Shown: positions 1 to 4,768 of the stretch, piece after piece
Layout: each line of letters starts with the position of its first letter
Position numbering within the stretch: position 1 is the first letter of the stretch
Assembly (NCBI GenBank): GCA_003096255.1
Contig: PIXS01000294.1
Coordinates: 1-5,509, forward strand
Source: Candidatus Bathyarchaeum sp.
GTDB lineage: Archaea > Thermoproteota > Bathyarchaeia > Bathyarchaeales > Bathyarchaeaceae
Length of the DNA: 5,509 bases
Direction of reading: 5' to 3'
Notes under the pieces: model-generated
Told to the model about the DNA's origin: nothing
Databases searched by the model: none
The model's input: the letters and a program-made list of their open reading frames with translations, nothing else
Made by a program: the position numbers and the translations under genes

Positions 1-48
1 CACAGCCACTGAACAGATTCACAGTGCCTAAAATCCTTTACTCCCAAC

Positions 49-90
49 AAAAAATAATCGAATAAAATGAAGAATACTCAAAGATAAAAA
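49..90 (-). terminator. T-tract termination region of tRNA-Leu
   Basis: On the minus strand the tRNA-Leu CCA end is followed at once by TTTTT (90-86), then TTT, TTTT and a run of six T (54-49), with no stable hairpin. Archaeal RNA polymerase typically terminates at such T-rich tracts. The function is inferred from composition and position. Confidence 0.55.
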
Positions 91-178
91 TGGTGCGGGG
101 GGTGGGATTCGAACCCACGAACCCCTACGGGACAGGGTCCTAAGACCTGCGCCTTTGACCTGGCTCGGCGACCCCCGC
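91..178 (-). tRNA. trnL: tRNA-Leu (anticodon UAG), CCA encoded
   Basis: This is a class II tRNA read on the minus strand. The acceptor stem GCGGGGG (178-172) pairs perfectly with 101-95. The discriminator is A94 and the CCA end (93-91) is genomically encoded. The D-arm has a three-pair stem and GG at 160-159. The anticodon loop CUUAGGA (144-138) gives anticodon UAG (142-140), which decodes CUN leucine codons. The 14-base variable arm has a CCC/GGG stem (131-129 with 125-123), as expected for Leu. The T-arm is complete, with loop UUCGAAU. No intron is present. One oddity is that the last anticodon-stem pair (31-39) is a U-C mismatch (145/137). The gene diverges from tRNA-Thr. Confidence 0.96.
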
Positions 179-202
179 GCACATATCCAACACATAGAAA
201 CC

Positions 203-218
203 TAAATCCAAATTAAAC
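203..218 (-). promoter_or_regulatory. possible TATA box for tRNA-Leu
   Basis: The minus strand reads an AT-rich GTTTAATT...GGATTTA stretch 25-40 bases before the mature tRNA-Leu 5' end at 178. That is where an archaeal TATA box would sit for a tRNA gene with a short leader. The match is only compositional. Confidence 0.3.
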
Positions 219-339
219 ATTTCCCGAAAAAACAAGCAAAAACACACAACTTCGGGTGCTCCAAACAGCCTCCACAGTCCACATTGTTTGTTTTGAAGCA
301 GAAAACATAAAAACAGGAACAGGCATGTCGAATTGCAGA

Positions 340-358
340 AACCATTCATCAAATGGTT
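340..358. repeat. inverted repeat just upstream of tRNA-Thr
   Basis: The arms AACCATT (340-346) and AATGGTT (352-358) are perfect reverse complements around a 5-base spacer. They end 7 bases before the first base of tRNA-Thr. The only TATA-like string upstream is CATAAAAAC near 306-314. A transcript started from it would begin around 335-340 and carry this hairpin as a 5' leader. A protein-binding site or a processing signal are both possible; nothing in the sequence decides between them. Confidence 0.45.
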
Positions 359-365
359 GTCAACA

Positions 366-442
366 GCCTCGGTGGCCTAGTCTGGTTGGGCATTGCCTTG
401 GTAAGGCAGAGGTCGCGGGTTCAAAGCCCGCCCGAGGCTCCA
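366..442 (+). tRNA. trnT: tRNA-Thr (anticodon GGU), CCA encoded
   Basis: This class I tRNA has acceptor strand GCCTCGG (366-372) pairing perfectly with 432-438, discriminator T439 and encoded CCA (440-442). The D-stem is GCCT/GGGC (375-378 with 388-391). The anticodon stem 393-397/405-409 closes the loop TTGGTAA, so the anticodon is GGT (400-402), which decodes ACC and ACU. The T-arm stem GCGGG/CCCGC encloses TTCAAAG. A U discriminator is the archaeal form for threonine tRNA (bacteria use A), one of the better hints that this DNA is archaeal. The last 22 bases are overlapped in antisense by the end of the RHH gene, and no strong terminator sits beyond the CCA, only weak T-rich sequence at 443-460. 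Confidence 0.96.
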
Positions 443-1047
443 TTCTTAGTTATTTTGCTTGTACGTTTGGGTATTGTTATGGTTACGGAGGAGTCAGTAT
501 GTTCGATAGATACTTCTTGGTTCAGGAGGCAGTTGAATGTTCCAGCTGATACCTCAGAAAGATAGATGCTCCAGCTGATTCCCAAGTCGTGTCGAAAATG
601 AAGAATCTCCTTGTCTCGTTTGATATGATGGTCGCACTCGAACCATCCTGCAAACTCGGCAAGAATTTTTTTGACTAGAAGAATCACGAAGTCGTAGTTT
701 GGTGTGACGCCCATTGTTAACAGCATGTCTTTGGTGATGTTTGCTCCTGCGTTTCTACCGTTTTCTCTTAGTTTGTCTTCTGGGACGCACGCTATTAAGG
801 AAGAGAATCCTTTGCGGGTTATTGTTATTGCGCCGTAACGCAGCATGTATCTGATGTAAGCGTATTGTTGAAGGAGCCTGTTAAGAATTGAGTTGACGCT
901 AACACCTTGTCTTTCTGCTTCCTCACTTAATACTTGGAGCCATTCTTCGTCTATTCTAAATGAGCGACCTACGGTTTTTCTTTTTTTGTTTTGCAGCAAC
1001 TGACGTTCACTCAACCCAAACGGTTGCAATGTGTTACTATTTAACAT
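421..1047 (-). CDS. Ribbon-helix-helix (RHH) regulator with an unknown C-terminal domain
   Basis: This is a 208-residue protein. Residues about 24-66 read as an RHH DNA-binding domain: a short basic beta strand (TVGRSFRID, 25-33), then two helices, the second starting at the VSVNSIL segment (49-55). Such proteins usually dimerise and repress transcription by binding short inverted repeats. Residues about 70-192 form a second domain that I do not recognise; it has an AGW motif (133-135), an HDLG...WS motif (153-160) and alternating strands near the end. Similar RHH-plus-domain proteins seem to occur in mesophilic archaea, but I could not check this. ATG 1047 is the only early start; there is no Shine-Dalgarno site, so translation is probably leaderless or short-leader. 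The residue tail after about 192 is low in structure, and the final codons and TGA stop lie antisense within tRNA-Thr. The palindromes directly upstream suggest autoregulation. Confidence 0.82.
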   Translation of the reverse strand: MLNSNTLQPFGLSERQLLQNKKRKTVGRSFRIDEEWLQVLSEEAERQGVSVNSILNRLLQQYAYIRYMLRYGAITITRKGFSSLIACVPEDKLRENGRNAGANITKDMLLTMGVTPNYDFVILLVKKILAEFAGWFECDHHIKRDKEILHFRHDLGISWSIYLSEVSAGTFNCLLNQEVSIEHTDSSVTITIPKRTSKITKNGASGGL

Positions 1048-1050
1048 TTT

Positions 1051-1065
1051 TCGCTACAATAGCGA
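1051..1065. promoter_or_regulatory. Candidate operator 1 (TCGCTA inverted repeat)
   Basis: TCGCTA (1051-1056) and TAGCGA (1060-1065) are perfect reverse complements separated by CAA. The site lies 3 bases before the RHH gene start and between that gene and its probable TATA-like sequence (about 1083-1091 on minus). Small inverted repeats in this position are typical operators for RHH proteins, so autoregulation is plausible but unproven. Confidence 0.5.
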
Positions 1066-1075
1066 CACATTGTGT
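1065..1075. promoter_or_regulatory. Candidate operator 2 (ACACA inverted repeat)
   Basis: ACACA (1065-1069) and TGTGT (1071-1075) are perfect reverse complements around a single T, directly abutting the TCGCTA palindrome. A third, looser repeat, CATTG (1068-1072) with CAATG (1080-1084), overlaps it. Together they fill most of the spacer between the divergent RHH and response-regulator genes. Confidence 0.45.
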
Positions 1076-1083
1076 ACGTCAAT

Positions 1084-1098
1084 GTTTTATTGGTATAG
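1084..1098. promoter_or_regulatory. TATA-like region of the divergent promoters
   Basis: The string TTTTATTGGTATA lies about 27 bases before ATG 1116, the spacing expected for a leaderless archaeal transcript of the response regulator. Read on minus, the same stretch gives AATAAAAC roughly 40 bases before ATG 1047, which could serve the RHH gene. The two promoters may therefore overlap. Evidence is spacing and composition only. Confidence 0.4.
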
Positions 1099-1115
1099 AT
1101 GCATCATCTAAAGAT

Positions 1116-1529
1116 ATGTTACAGGGTTCGAATAAAAAAGAACAGATTGAAGTTTTGTTTGTGGATGATGATAAAGAATTCCTAAAAAGTGCGAAACAAT
1201 GTCTAAAACTGCAGGGCAACTTCAACGTTGAAACAGCATACTCGGTTGAAGAAGCTTTAGAAAAGATGAAAGAAAGAAAACCAGACGCAATTATATGCGA
1301 CATTCAAATGCCCCTGGCAGACGGTTTCGAATTCCTTAAAGCGCTCCAAGAAAAGGAATACAATGTTCCATTTATCGTGTTTACGGTAACAGAAGACAAA
1401 GAAACAGCCATCAAAGCCTTCAAATTAGGCGCCAATGCATTCGTTGGAAAGTCCGGAGACCCAGAGATAGTTTTTTCGACATTACAGAGATGCGTAGAGA
1501 AGTCAGTAGCCATCAAAGCCACACACTGA
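1116..1529 (+). CDS. Stand-alone response-regulator receiver (REC) protein
   Basis: This is a 137-residue single receiver domain with no output domain. It keeps the whole phosphorylation site: acidic pair D17/D18 in FVDDD, phospho-acceptor D62 in CDIQMP, switch threonine T90 in VFTV, and lysine K112 in VGKSGDPE. The proline that usually follows the lysine is replaced by serine, similar to KGGDP-type archaeal receivers. It should accept a phosphoryl group from a histidine kinase and signal by protein contact, like CheY or Spo0F; no kinase is visible here. The frame is open further upstream, but that part is antisense to the RHH gene and holds no conserved residues. ATG 1116 starts the domain correctly and sits about 27 bases after a TATA-like sequence. 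It diverges from the RHH gene. Confidence 0.9.
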   Translation: MLQGSNKKEQIEVLFVDDDKEFLKSAKQCLKLQGNFNVETAYSVEEALEKMKERKPDAIICDIQMPLADGFEFLKALQEKEYNVPFIVFTVTEDKETAIKAFKLGANAFVGKSGDPEIVFSTLQRCVEKSVAIKATH

Positions 1530-1598
1530 AACTTACAGATTAAGAGGCAATTTATTCATCACATACTCCTTTTGCTCAAAAACCAAAACAAAAATGAA

Positions 1599-1607
1599 CC
1601 CCCCCCC
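1599..1607. repeat. C9 homopolymer tract
   Basis: Nine consecutive C residues lie in otherwise A-rich, C-poor spacer DNA between the response regulator and the DUF2085 gene, about 20 bases before the latter's probable TATA box. Such tracts are prone to slippage. Because it is non-coding, any length change would affect promoter spacing and not a reading frame. Confidence 0.85.
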
Positions 1608-1623
1608 AGAACAAAAACAACTT

Positions 1624-1643
1624 GGCGCATATACGCTTAAGCG
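1624..1643 (+). promoter_or_regulatory. Probable promoter of the DUF2085 gene with palindrome CGCTTAAGCG
   Basis: CATATAC (1628-1634) resembles a TATA box, which would place the transcription start near 1655-1660 and give a leader of about 35-40 bases. It is overlapped by a perfect 10-base palindrome, CGCTTAAGCG (1634-1643), a possible repressor site. No regulator can be assigned. Confidence 0.35.
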
Positions 1644-1694
1644 GTAAATCTTTAGAGCATAAGCAACATAGTCTGACGTGCGGCGGAATAGGCT

Positions 1695-2150
1695 ATGAAC
1701 AAAGAAGACTGGCGCATGGTTCTGTTTCTGCTATTATCCCATCACATGCCCGAAAAATTGCACAGAACCATCCACCTAAACATCGGAGGGAAAAACATCT
1801 ACTTATGCGCCAGATGCACAGGAGACTATTCAGGCACATTAACCATCCTTGTTGCATGGTTTCTGGGATTGAAGCTCCCTACGTGGCTGTACCTTCCATT
1901 AGTCGCAATTCTTCCCCTAGCCACCGTCATTGATTGGCTCACACAGAGCTGTAAATTAAGAGAAAGCAGAAACACACTACGAGTAACCACAGGTTTTCCG
2001 TTAGGAATCGCGAAAGGGCTAATTCTTTTGATGCTTGTTCAAGGCTGGTTTAACCTGTTTCTTCAAGCTCTTGTCATCGTCGGACTTTACGTCTTAGTTG
2101 TTTCTTTAGTTGCTTGGAAAACCAAATTTGTGTACTCTTATTTTGATTGA
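1695..2150 (+). CDS. DUF2085-like integral membrane protein
   Basis: This is a 151-residue protein with the signature of the DUF2085 family: an SHH motif (15-17), LHRTI (22-26), a LCARCTG motif holding the C-x2-C pair C38/C41, a DW pair (80-81), and an N-LR-TTG segment (93-100). About four hydrophobic segments follow the Cys motif (roughly 48-60, 64-83, 104-125, 123-142), so it sits in the membrane. The two histidines and two cysteines near the N-terminus look like a metal or redox site, which is inference; the biochemical role of the family is unknown. ATG 1695 begins just before the conserved SHH region and matches the usual family length. The ribosome site is weak (GGCGGA at 1682-1687). 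The gene has its own promoter region and a 195-base spacer after it, so it is probably a single-gene unit. Confidence 0.85.
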   Translation: MNKEDWRMVLFLLLSHHMPEKLHRTIHLNIGGKNIYLCARCTGDYSGTLTILVAWFLGLKLPTWLYLPLVAILPLATVIDWLTQSCKLRESRNTLRVTTGFPLGIAKGLILLMLVQGWFNLFLQALVIVGLYVLVVSLVAWKTKFVYSYFD

Positions 2151-2254
2151 TAGAATTCGGCTCCAAAAACATGCATATTCATTTGTTTAATCGAAAAAAT
2201 TGGAATCTAAAAACAATAACGGAAAAAATGGTTGACGTCGACAAAAAAAAGTTG

Positions 2255-2266
2255 TTAAATTTATAC
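2255..2266 (+). promoter_or_regulatory. TATA box of the zinc-ribbon gene
   Basis: TTAAATTTATAC is a close fit to the archaeal TATA consensus and is preceded by an A-run that could serve as the BRE. A start near 2285-2290 would give a leader of about 55-60 bases. A second AT-rich box at 2298-2306 could give a much shorter leader. Confidence 0.45.
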
Positions 2267-2314
2267 ATGAAAAGCTCTATTTCATTCATGCAAAGGCTTA
2301 AATTAAGTATGCAT

Positions 2315-2333
2315 CCAATAATGAAATTATTGG
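2315..2333 (+). promoter_or_regulatory. Inverted repeat touching the ribosome-binding site of the zinc-ribbon gene
   Basis: CCAATAAT (2315-2322) and ATTATTGG (2326-2333) are perfect 8-base arms with a 3-base GAA loop. The last two G of the right arm begin GGTGG (2332-2336), the only Shine-Dalgarno-like sequence before ATG 2346. In RNA the hairpin could partly hide it; in DNA it could be an operator. Confidence 0.55.
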
Positions 2334-2345
2334 TGGTTTAACAAA

Positions 2346-2552
2346 ATGAGTGAAGATAGACAATATAGCTTAGCAATACTGATCATTCTCTTGATTCTAT
2401 GCTGGCCAGCAGCACTTATCTACTACTTTACTAGACCAAAGAAAGTAAATACACCTCAAAGAACATGCCTCGGATGTGGAATGTCAATACCTATGACCTA
2501 CAACGTATGCCCCCATTGTGGCAAGAAAGTAGAGAAATTGCCTTCAGAATAA
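2346..2552 (+). CDS. Membrane-anchored zinc-ribbon protein
   Basis: This is a small 68-residue protein with one hydrophobic helix (about 8-28), a short RPKK basic stop-transfer segment (30-33) and a C-terminal zinc ribbon. The ribbon has two CxxC knuckles, C41/C44 (CLGC) and C55/C58 (CPHC). It probably sits in the cell membrane with the ribbon in the cytoplasm, by the positive-inside rule. Tiny proteins with this design are common in archaea, and their partners are mostly unknown. Zinc binding is well supported by the motif; no specific role can be given. ATG 2346 is preceded by GGTGG with a 9-base gap. The next gene, a membrane protease, starts 70 bases later, so the two could be co-expressed, although a weak TATA-like sequence (about 2572-2580) lies between them. 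Confidence 0.85.
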   Translation: MSEDRQYSLAILIILLILCWPAALIYYFTRPKKVNTPQRTCLGCGMSIPMTYNVCPHCGKKVEKLPSE

Positions 2553-2621
2553 TCTTGTCTTTGACGTCTGGCCTAACATAAAGACCGTATTGCAATTCAA
2601 GCGGTTGTTCGGCAGTGGCGC

Positions 2622-3632
2622 GTGAATATGACATCGAGTAGACTGACGTTCACAGCATTGCTGATAACTGTCGCGTGGATTGCATTATCCACCACTCTTT
2701 TTTTCTATGCAACATCTATGAGAGAACCTACCGAAGAAATCCTGTTTATTCGAATTAGTGGGGAGTTGACTGATTCAACTAAAAATTTTGTAGAAAACAC
2801 ATTGAATGTAGCAGAGTATCGGGGGTCGCGTCTAGTGATTATTTCATTGGATACTCTTGGAGGCTACGTAGACAGCACTGAAGGAATGATGACTCTTCTG
2901 GACAAGTCTGAGATACCCGTGGCTATTCTTGTTGACTCTGAAGCGATTAGTGGAGGAACCTACATGCTCATGGCATCCCATGGTGCAGTCATGAAGTCTG
3001 GCTCCCAGATAGGATCTTGCCAACCCGTCACAGCTACAGGTGAACCAATAACAGAAACAAAATATGTTAACTACTTAACTGGGCTCATGAAAAGGCATAC
3101 GTGGCTTCATTCAAGAAACGAAACCACAGCAGAGCTTTTTGTCACCGAGAACCTTAATCTGCACGCTGAAGAAGCCCTCGAATTAGGAGTGATTGACTTT
3201 ATAGCTGAAAGCCCAGAGGATTTGGCGTCAAAACTAGACAGTTACGTGCTGGTGAAATACCGAGACGGGGAAGCGTCACGGTTCATTTTGTTGGATAGAG
3301 ATGAAGTGGGCGGCTTTGATGTGATTCAAAGCTGGGATTTCGAAGATATCGACGAGGCAACGATTCGGGAGTTCAGGAGCACAATAGAGTTTATTGCCGT
3401 TCCTTCGTATCTTTTCGAGTTTCCAGTGGGGCTGGTTATGCCAGTTGTTTTCCTGTTTCCTTACCTTTACAGCGCATTTGTTGTTCCCTTCCTCAGCTTA
3501 ACTGTGACTGCCACCTTAGAAGTTATTCTCGCTCTGATTTCCATAGTTAATGCGGTTATAGGCGTCGGATGTATTGTTCTATTGCTCAGCAAAAAAGAGA
3601 AAAGCGAACCTAAGACATCTAAAACTGAGTGA
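2622..3632 (+). CDS. NfeD-like membrane-bound ClpP-class serine protease
   Basis: This is a 336-residue protein starting with GTG; ATG two codons later (2628) is equally possible. It has an N-terminal membrane helix (about 9-30), then an extracytoplasmic ClpP/crotonase-fold protease domain (about 38-210). It shows the family marks: an SGEL strand, DTLGGYVDST (77-86) with the oxyanion-hole glycines, and SGGTY with the probable nucleophile S110. ETKYVNYL carries K147, aligning with the catalytic lysine of NfeD proteases such as Pyrococcus PH1510. Next come an HAEEALELGVID segment (181-192), a soluble stretch, and two or more hydrophobic helices (about 262-290, 293-323) with a basic tail. The family acts in membrane protein quality control, PH1510 cleaving stomatin. 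A separate NfeD OB-fold domain is not seen. It leads a likely operon with the microprotein and Trm5 genes. Confidence 0.88.
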   Translation: MNMTSSRLTFTALLITVAWIALSTTLFFYATSMREPTEEILFIRISGELTDSTKNFVENTLNVAEYRGSRLVIISLDTLGGYVDSTEGMMTLLDKSEIPVAILVDSEAISGGTYMLMASHGAVMKSGSQIGSCQPVTATGEPITETKYVNYLTGLMKRHTWLHSRNETTAELFVTENLNLHAEEALELGVIDFIAESPEDLASKLDSYVLVKYRDGEASRFILLDRDEVGGFDVIQSWDFEDIDEATIREFRSTIEFIAVPSYLFEFPVGLVMPVVFLFPYLYSAFVVPFLSLTVTATLEVILALISIVNAVIGVGCIVLLLSKKEKSEPKTSKTE

Positions 3633-3658
3633 GTTTAGGAACAGGGGGACTAAGCCGA

Positions 3659-3769
3659 ATGGATACAAAAGAAGCTGAAGAAAAAGCTGTCCGGAAACGG
3701 GTTAAGAGCAGGCGCTACAGTGGCAAATATAAAGGAAGAGGAAAATACAAAGCGAAAGACCCTGCATAA
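3659..3769 (+). CDS. Basic 36-residue microprotein (candidate gene)
   Basis: This short frame runs from ATG to TAA and lies in the gap between the protease and Trm5 genes, same strand, with gaps of 26 and 21 bases. A purine-rich GGGGGA (3644-3649) sits 9 bases before the ATG. The product has 14 Lys/Arg against 5 acidic residues. An acidic/basic helix-like first half leads to a Gly/Tyr/Lys tail in which GKYK occurs twice (22-25 and 28-31). That composition suggests RNA, DNA or ribosome binding; this is inference. I recognise no family. The regular spacing, ribosome site and non-random composition favour a real gene over a chance frame, but conservation must decide. Confidence 0.5.
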   Translation: MDTKEAEEKAVRKRVKSRRYSGKYKGRGKYKAKDPA

Positions 3770-3790
3770 CTTCGCCGTTTCTATTGGAGA

Positions 3791-4651
3791 ATGATTCAGC
3801 TGAAACAAAACATGAAAAGAGTTCTCGCTGACAAACTAGAGCCTGAAGAACTGAAGCGGATATACAAAAGTTACGATATAGTCGGCGACGTAGCAATAAT
3901 CCGTGTTCCAGAATCTCAGTTACGTTACAGTAAACTCATCGCCGAAACCATCATGACGATACACAGGGAAGTGAAGTCTGTGTGGCGGCAATCCAGCTCA
4001 GTTTCTGGCGATTTTCGGCTCCGAAACTTGGAGCATATTTTAGGCAAAGAAACAACCGAAACATGTTACAGGGAGCATGGATGCGTTTACAAAACTGACT
4101 TGCAGAAAGCCTATTTTTCGCCTAGACTCTCCTATGAGCGGATGCGAATTGCTGGACTAATACAGAAAGGGGAAACCGTCGTGAATATGTTCGCTGGCGT
4201 AGGCTGCTACTCTATAGCCATGGCAAAGCATTCCGCGCCCCTGAAGGTTTATTCGGTAGACGTTAATCCGTCTGCGTTCCACTATCTTCGTGAGAATATT
4301 CGGATTAACAGGGTTGAAACAGTGGTTGTTCCTCTTCAGGGAGACGCAAAAGAGGTGATTGAAGTGGGGCTGCAGAATGTTGCGGATAGGGTTCTTATGC
4401 CCCTTCCAGAACTAGCTCTTGAATATCTGGATTATGCCCTTTTGGCGTTGAAGCTTGCTGGGGGATGGCTTCACTATTACAGTTTTGAGCACGCGAAAAG
4501 GAATGAAGACCCAGTACAGAAAGCCGAAAAACAGTTATCAGAAAAACTGGACAAACTATGTGAAGGCTTTAGAGTTAATGGTGGACGAATTGTGAGAACG
4601 ATTGGACCTCGATGGTATCAGGTGGTTCTTGACGTCCACGTCGGAAACTAA
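3791..4651 (+). CDS. trm5: Trm5-family tRNA (guanine-37-N1) methyltransferase, short form
   Basis: This is a 286-residue class I S-adenosylmethionine methyltransferase. Trm5 enzymes methylate G37 next to the tRNA anticodon, which prevents frameshifting and starts wyosine formation in tRNA-Phe. Visible motifs are: YDIVGDVAI (28-36) and SGDFRLRNLEHI (72-83) of the D2 domain; YFSPRLSYER (108-117) with R112; SAM motif I MFAGVGCYSIA (133-143); the acidic SVDVNP (155-160); DRVLMPLPE (199-207) in the catalytic motif position; and HYY (228-230). SPRL and the LP motif separate it from the related Taw2. It starts at D2, so the roughly 70-residue D1 domain that grips the tRNA elbow in Methanocaldococcus Trm5b is absent. 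M. jannaschii Trm5b has Asn-Leu-Pro where this has Pro-Leu-Pro. The a/b/c subtype is unresolved. ATG 3791 has GGAGA directly before it; ATG 3812 is an alternative. Confidence 0.85.
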   Translation: MIQLKQNMKRVLADKLEPEELKRIYKSYDIVGDVAIIRVPESQLRYSKLIAETIMTIHREVKSVWRQSSSVSGDFRLRNLEHILGKETTETCYREHGCVYKTDLQKAYFSPRLSYERMRIAGLIQKGETVVNMFAGVGCYSIAMAKHSAPLKVYSVDVNPSAFHYLRENIRINRVETVVVPLQGDAKEVIEVGLQNVADRVLMPLPELALEYLDYALLALKLAGGWLHYYSFEHAKRNEDPVQKAEKQLSEKLDKLCEGFRVNGGRIVRTIGPRWYQVVLDVHVGN

Positions 4652-4688
4652 CCAAAGGCAGCTGTAATTTTGGTGCATACAACAGAAG

Positions 4689-4718
4689 CTATAAACTAGT
4701 TCACACATTTTTTGTGTG
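4689..4718 (+). promoter_or_regulatory. acpS promoter: TATA box plus inverted repeat
   Basis: CTATAAAC (4690-4697) is a good archaeal TATA box. It is followed by perfect arms CACACA (4702-4707) and TGTGTG (4713-4718) around five T. Transcription should begin near 4718-4722, giving a leader of about 50 bases before ATG 4769. The repeat fills the space between the TATA box and the start, where a repressor would block initiation. Confidence 0.55.
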
Positions 4719-4768
4719 TCATGATAGAAAACTGCAAAACACAGGTCCCTTCCCTTTGTGGTGAGCTT

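Larger units (their letters stand above)
2151..2345. other. AT-rich spacer, probably regulatory and non-coding
   Basis: This is 195 bases between the DUF2085 and zinc-ribbon genes. One frame is open from a TTG codon overlapping the previous stop (64 codons, or 37 from ATG 2229), but the product is unrecognisable and lies over a strong TATA box and several inverted repeats. I therefore treat it as non-coding. Contents are: GACGTC at 2234-2239; CATGAA/TTCATG arms (2266-2271, 2285-2290); CTTAA-A-TTAAG (2297-2307); and the 8-base-arm repeat at 2315-2333. Confidence 0.55.

Noticed and set aside
2..31. Nine codons ending in TAA at the left edge, possibly the end of an upstream plus-strand gene
   Set aside because: Too short to tell from chance.
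366..442. tRNA-Thr as attachment site of an integrated element
   Set aside because: No integrase and no second copy of the tRNA 3' end was seen in the window.
256..565. Two plus-strand frames across tRNA-Thr
   Set aside because: They translate the tRNA itself and the antisense of the RHH gene; no protein-like features.
960..1115. Upstream in-frame extension of the response regulator (start at ATG 960 or 1029)
   Set aside because: It is antisense to the RHH gene and its palindromic promoter, adds no receiver-domain residues, and ATG 1116 fits both the domain start and the TATA spacing.
1622..1933. Overlapping 103-codon frame on plus within the DUF2085 gene
   Set aside because: It overlaps a gene with clear family motifs in another frame; the His/Arg-rich product looks like a frame shadow.
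2147..2341. 64-codon frame starting with TTG after the DUF2085 gene (or 37 codons from ATG 2229)
   Set aside because: No recognisable product, weak start and very AT-rich composition; it covers the likely promoter and inverted repeats of the next gene. It cannot be fully excluded.
4651..4674. ACCAAA/TTTGGT stem-loop at the Trm5 stop codon as a hairpin terminator
   Set aside because: Short arms, a 12-base loop and no following T-run; archaea rarely use such terminators.
4712..4768. Longer acpS starts at TTG 4712 or ATG 4721
   Set aside because: The 16-19 extra residues precede the normal family start. ATG 4769 has a better ribosome site, although ATG 4721 at leaderless distance from the TATA box keeps some doubt.
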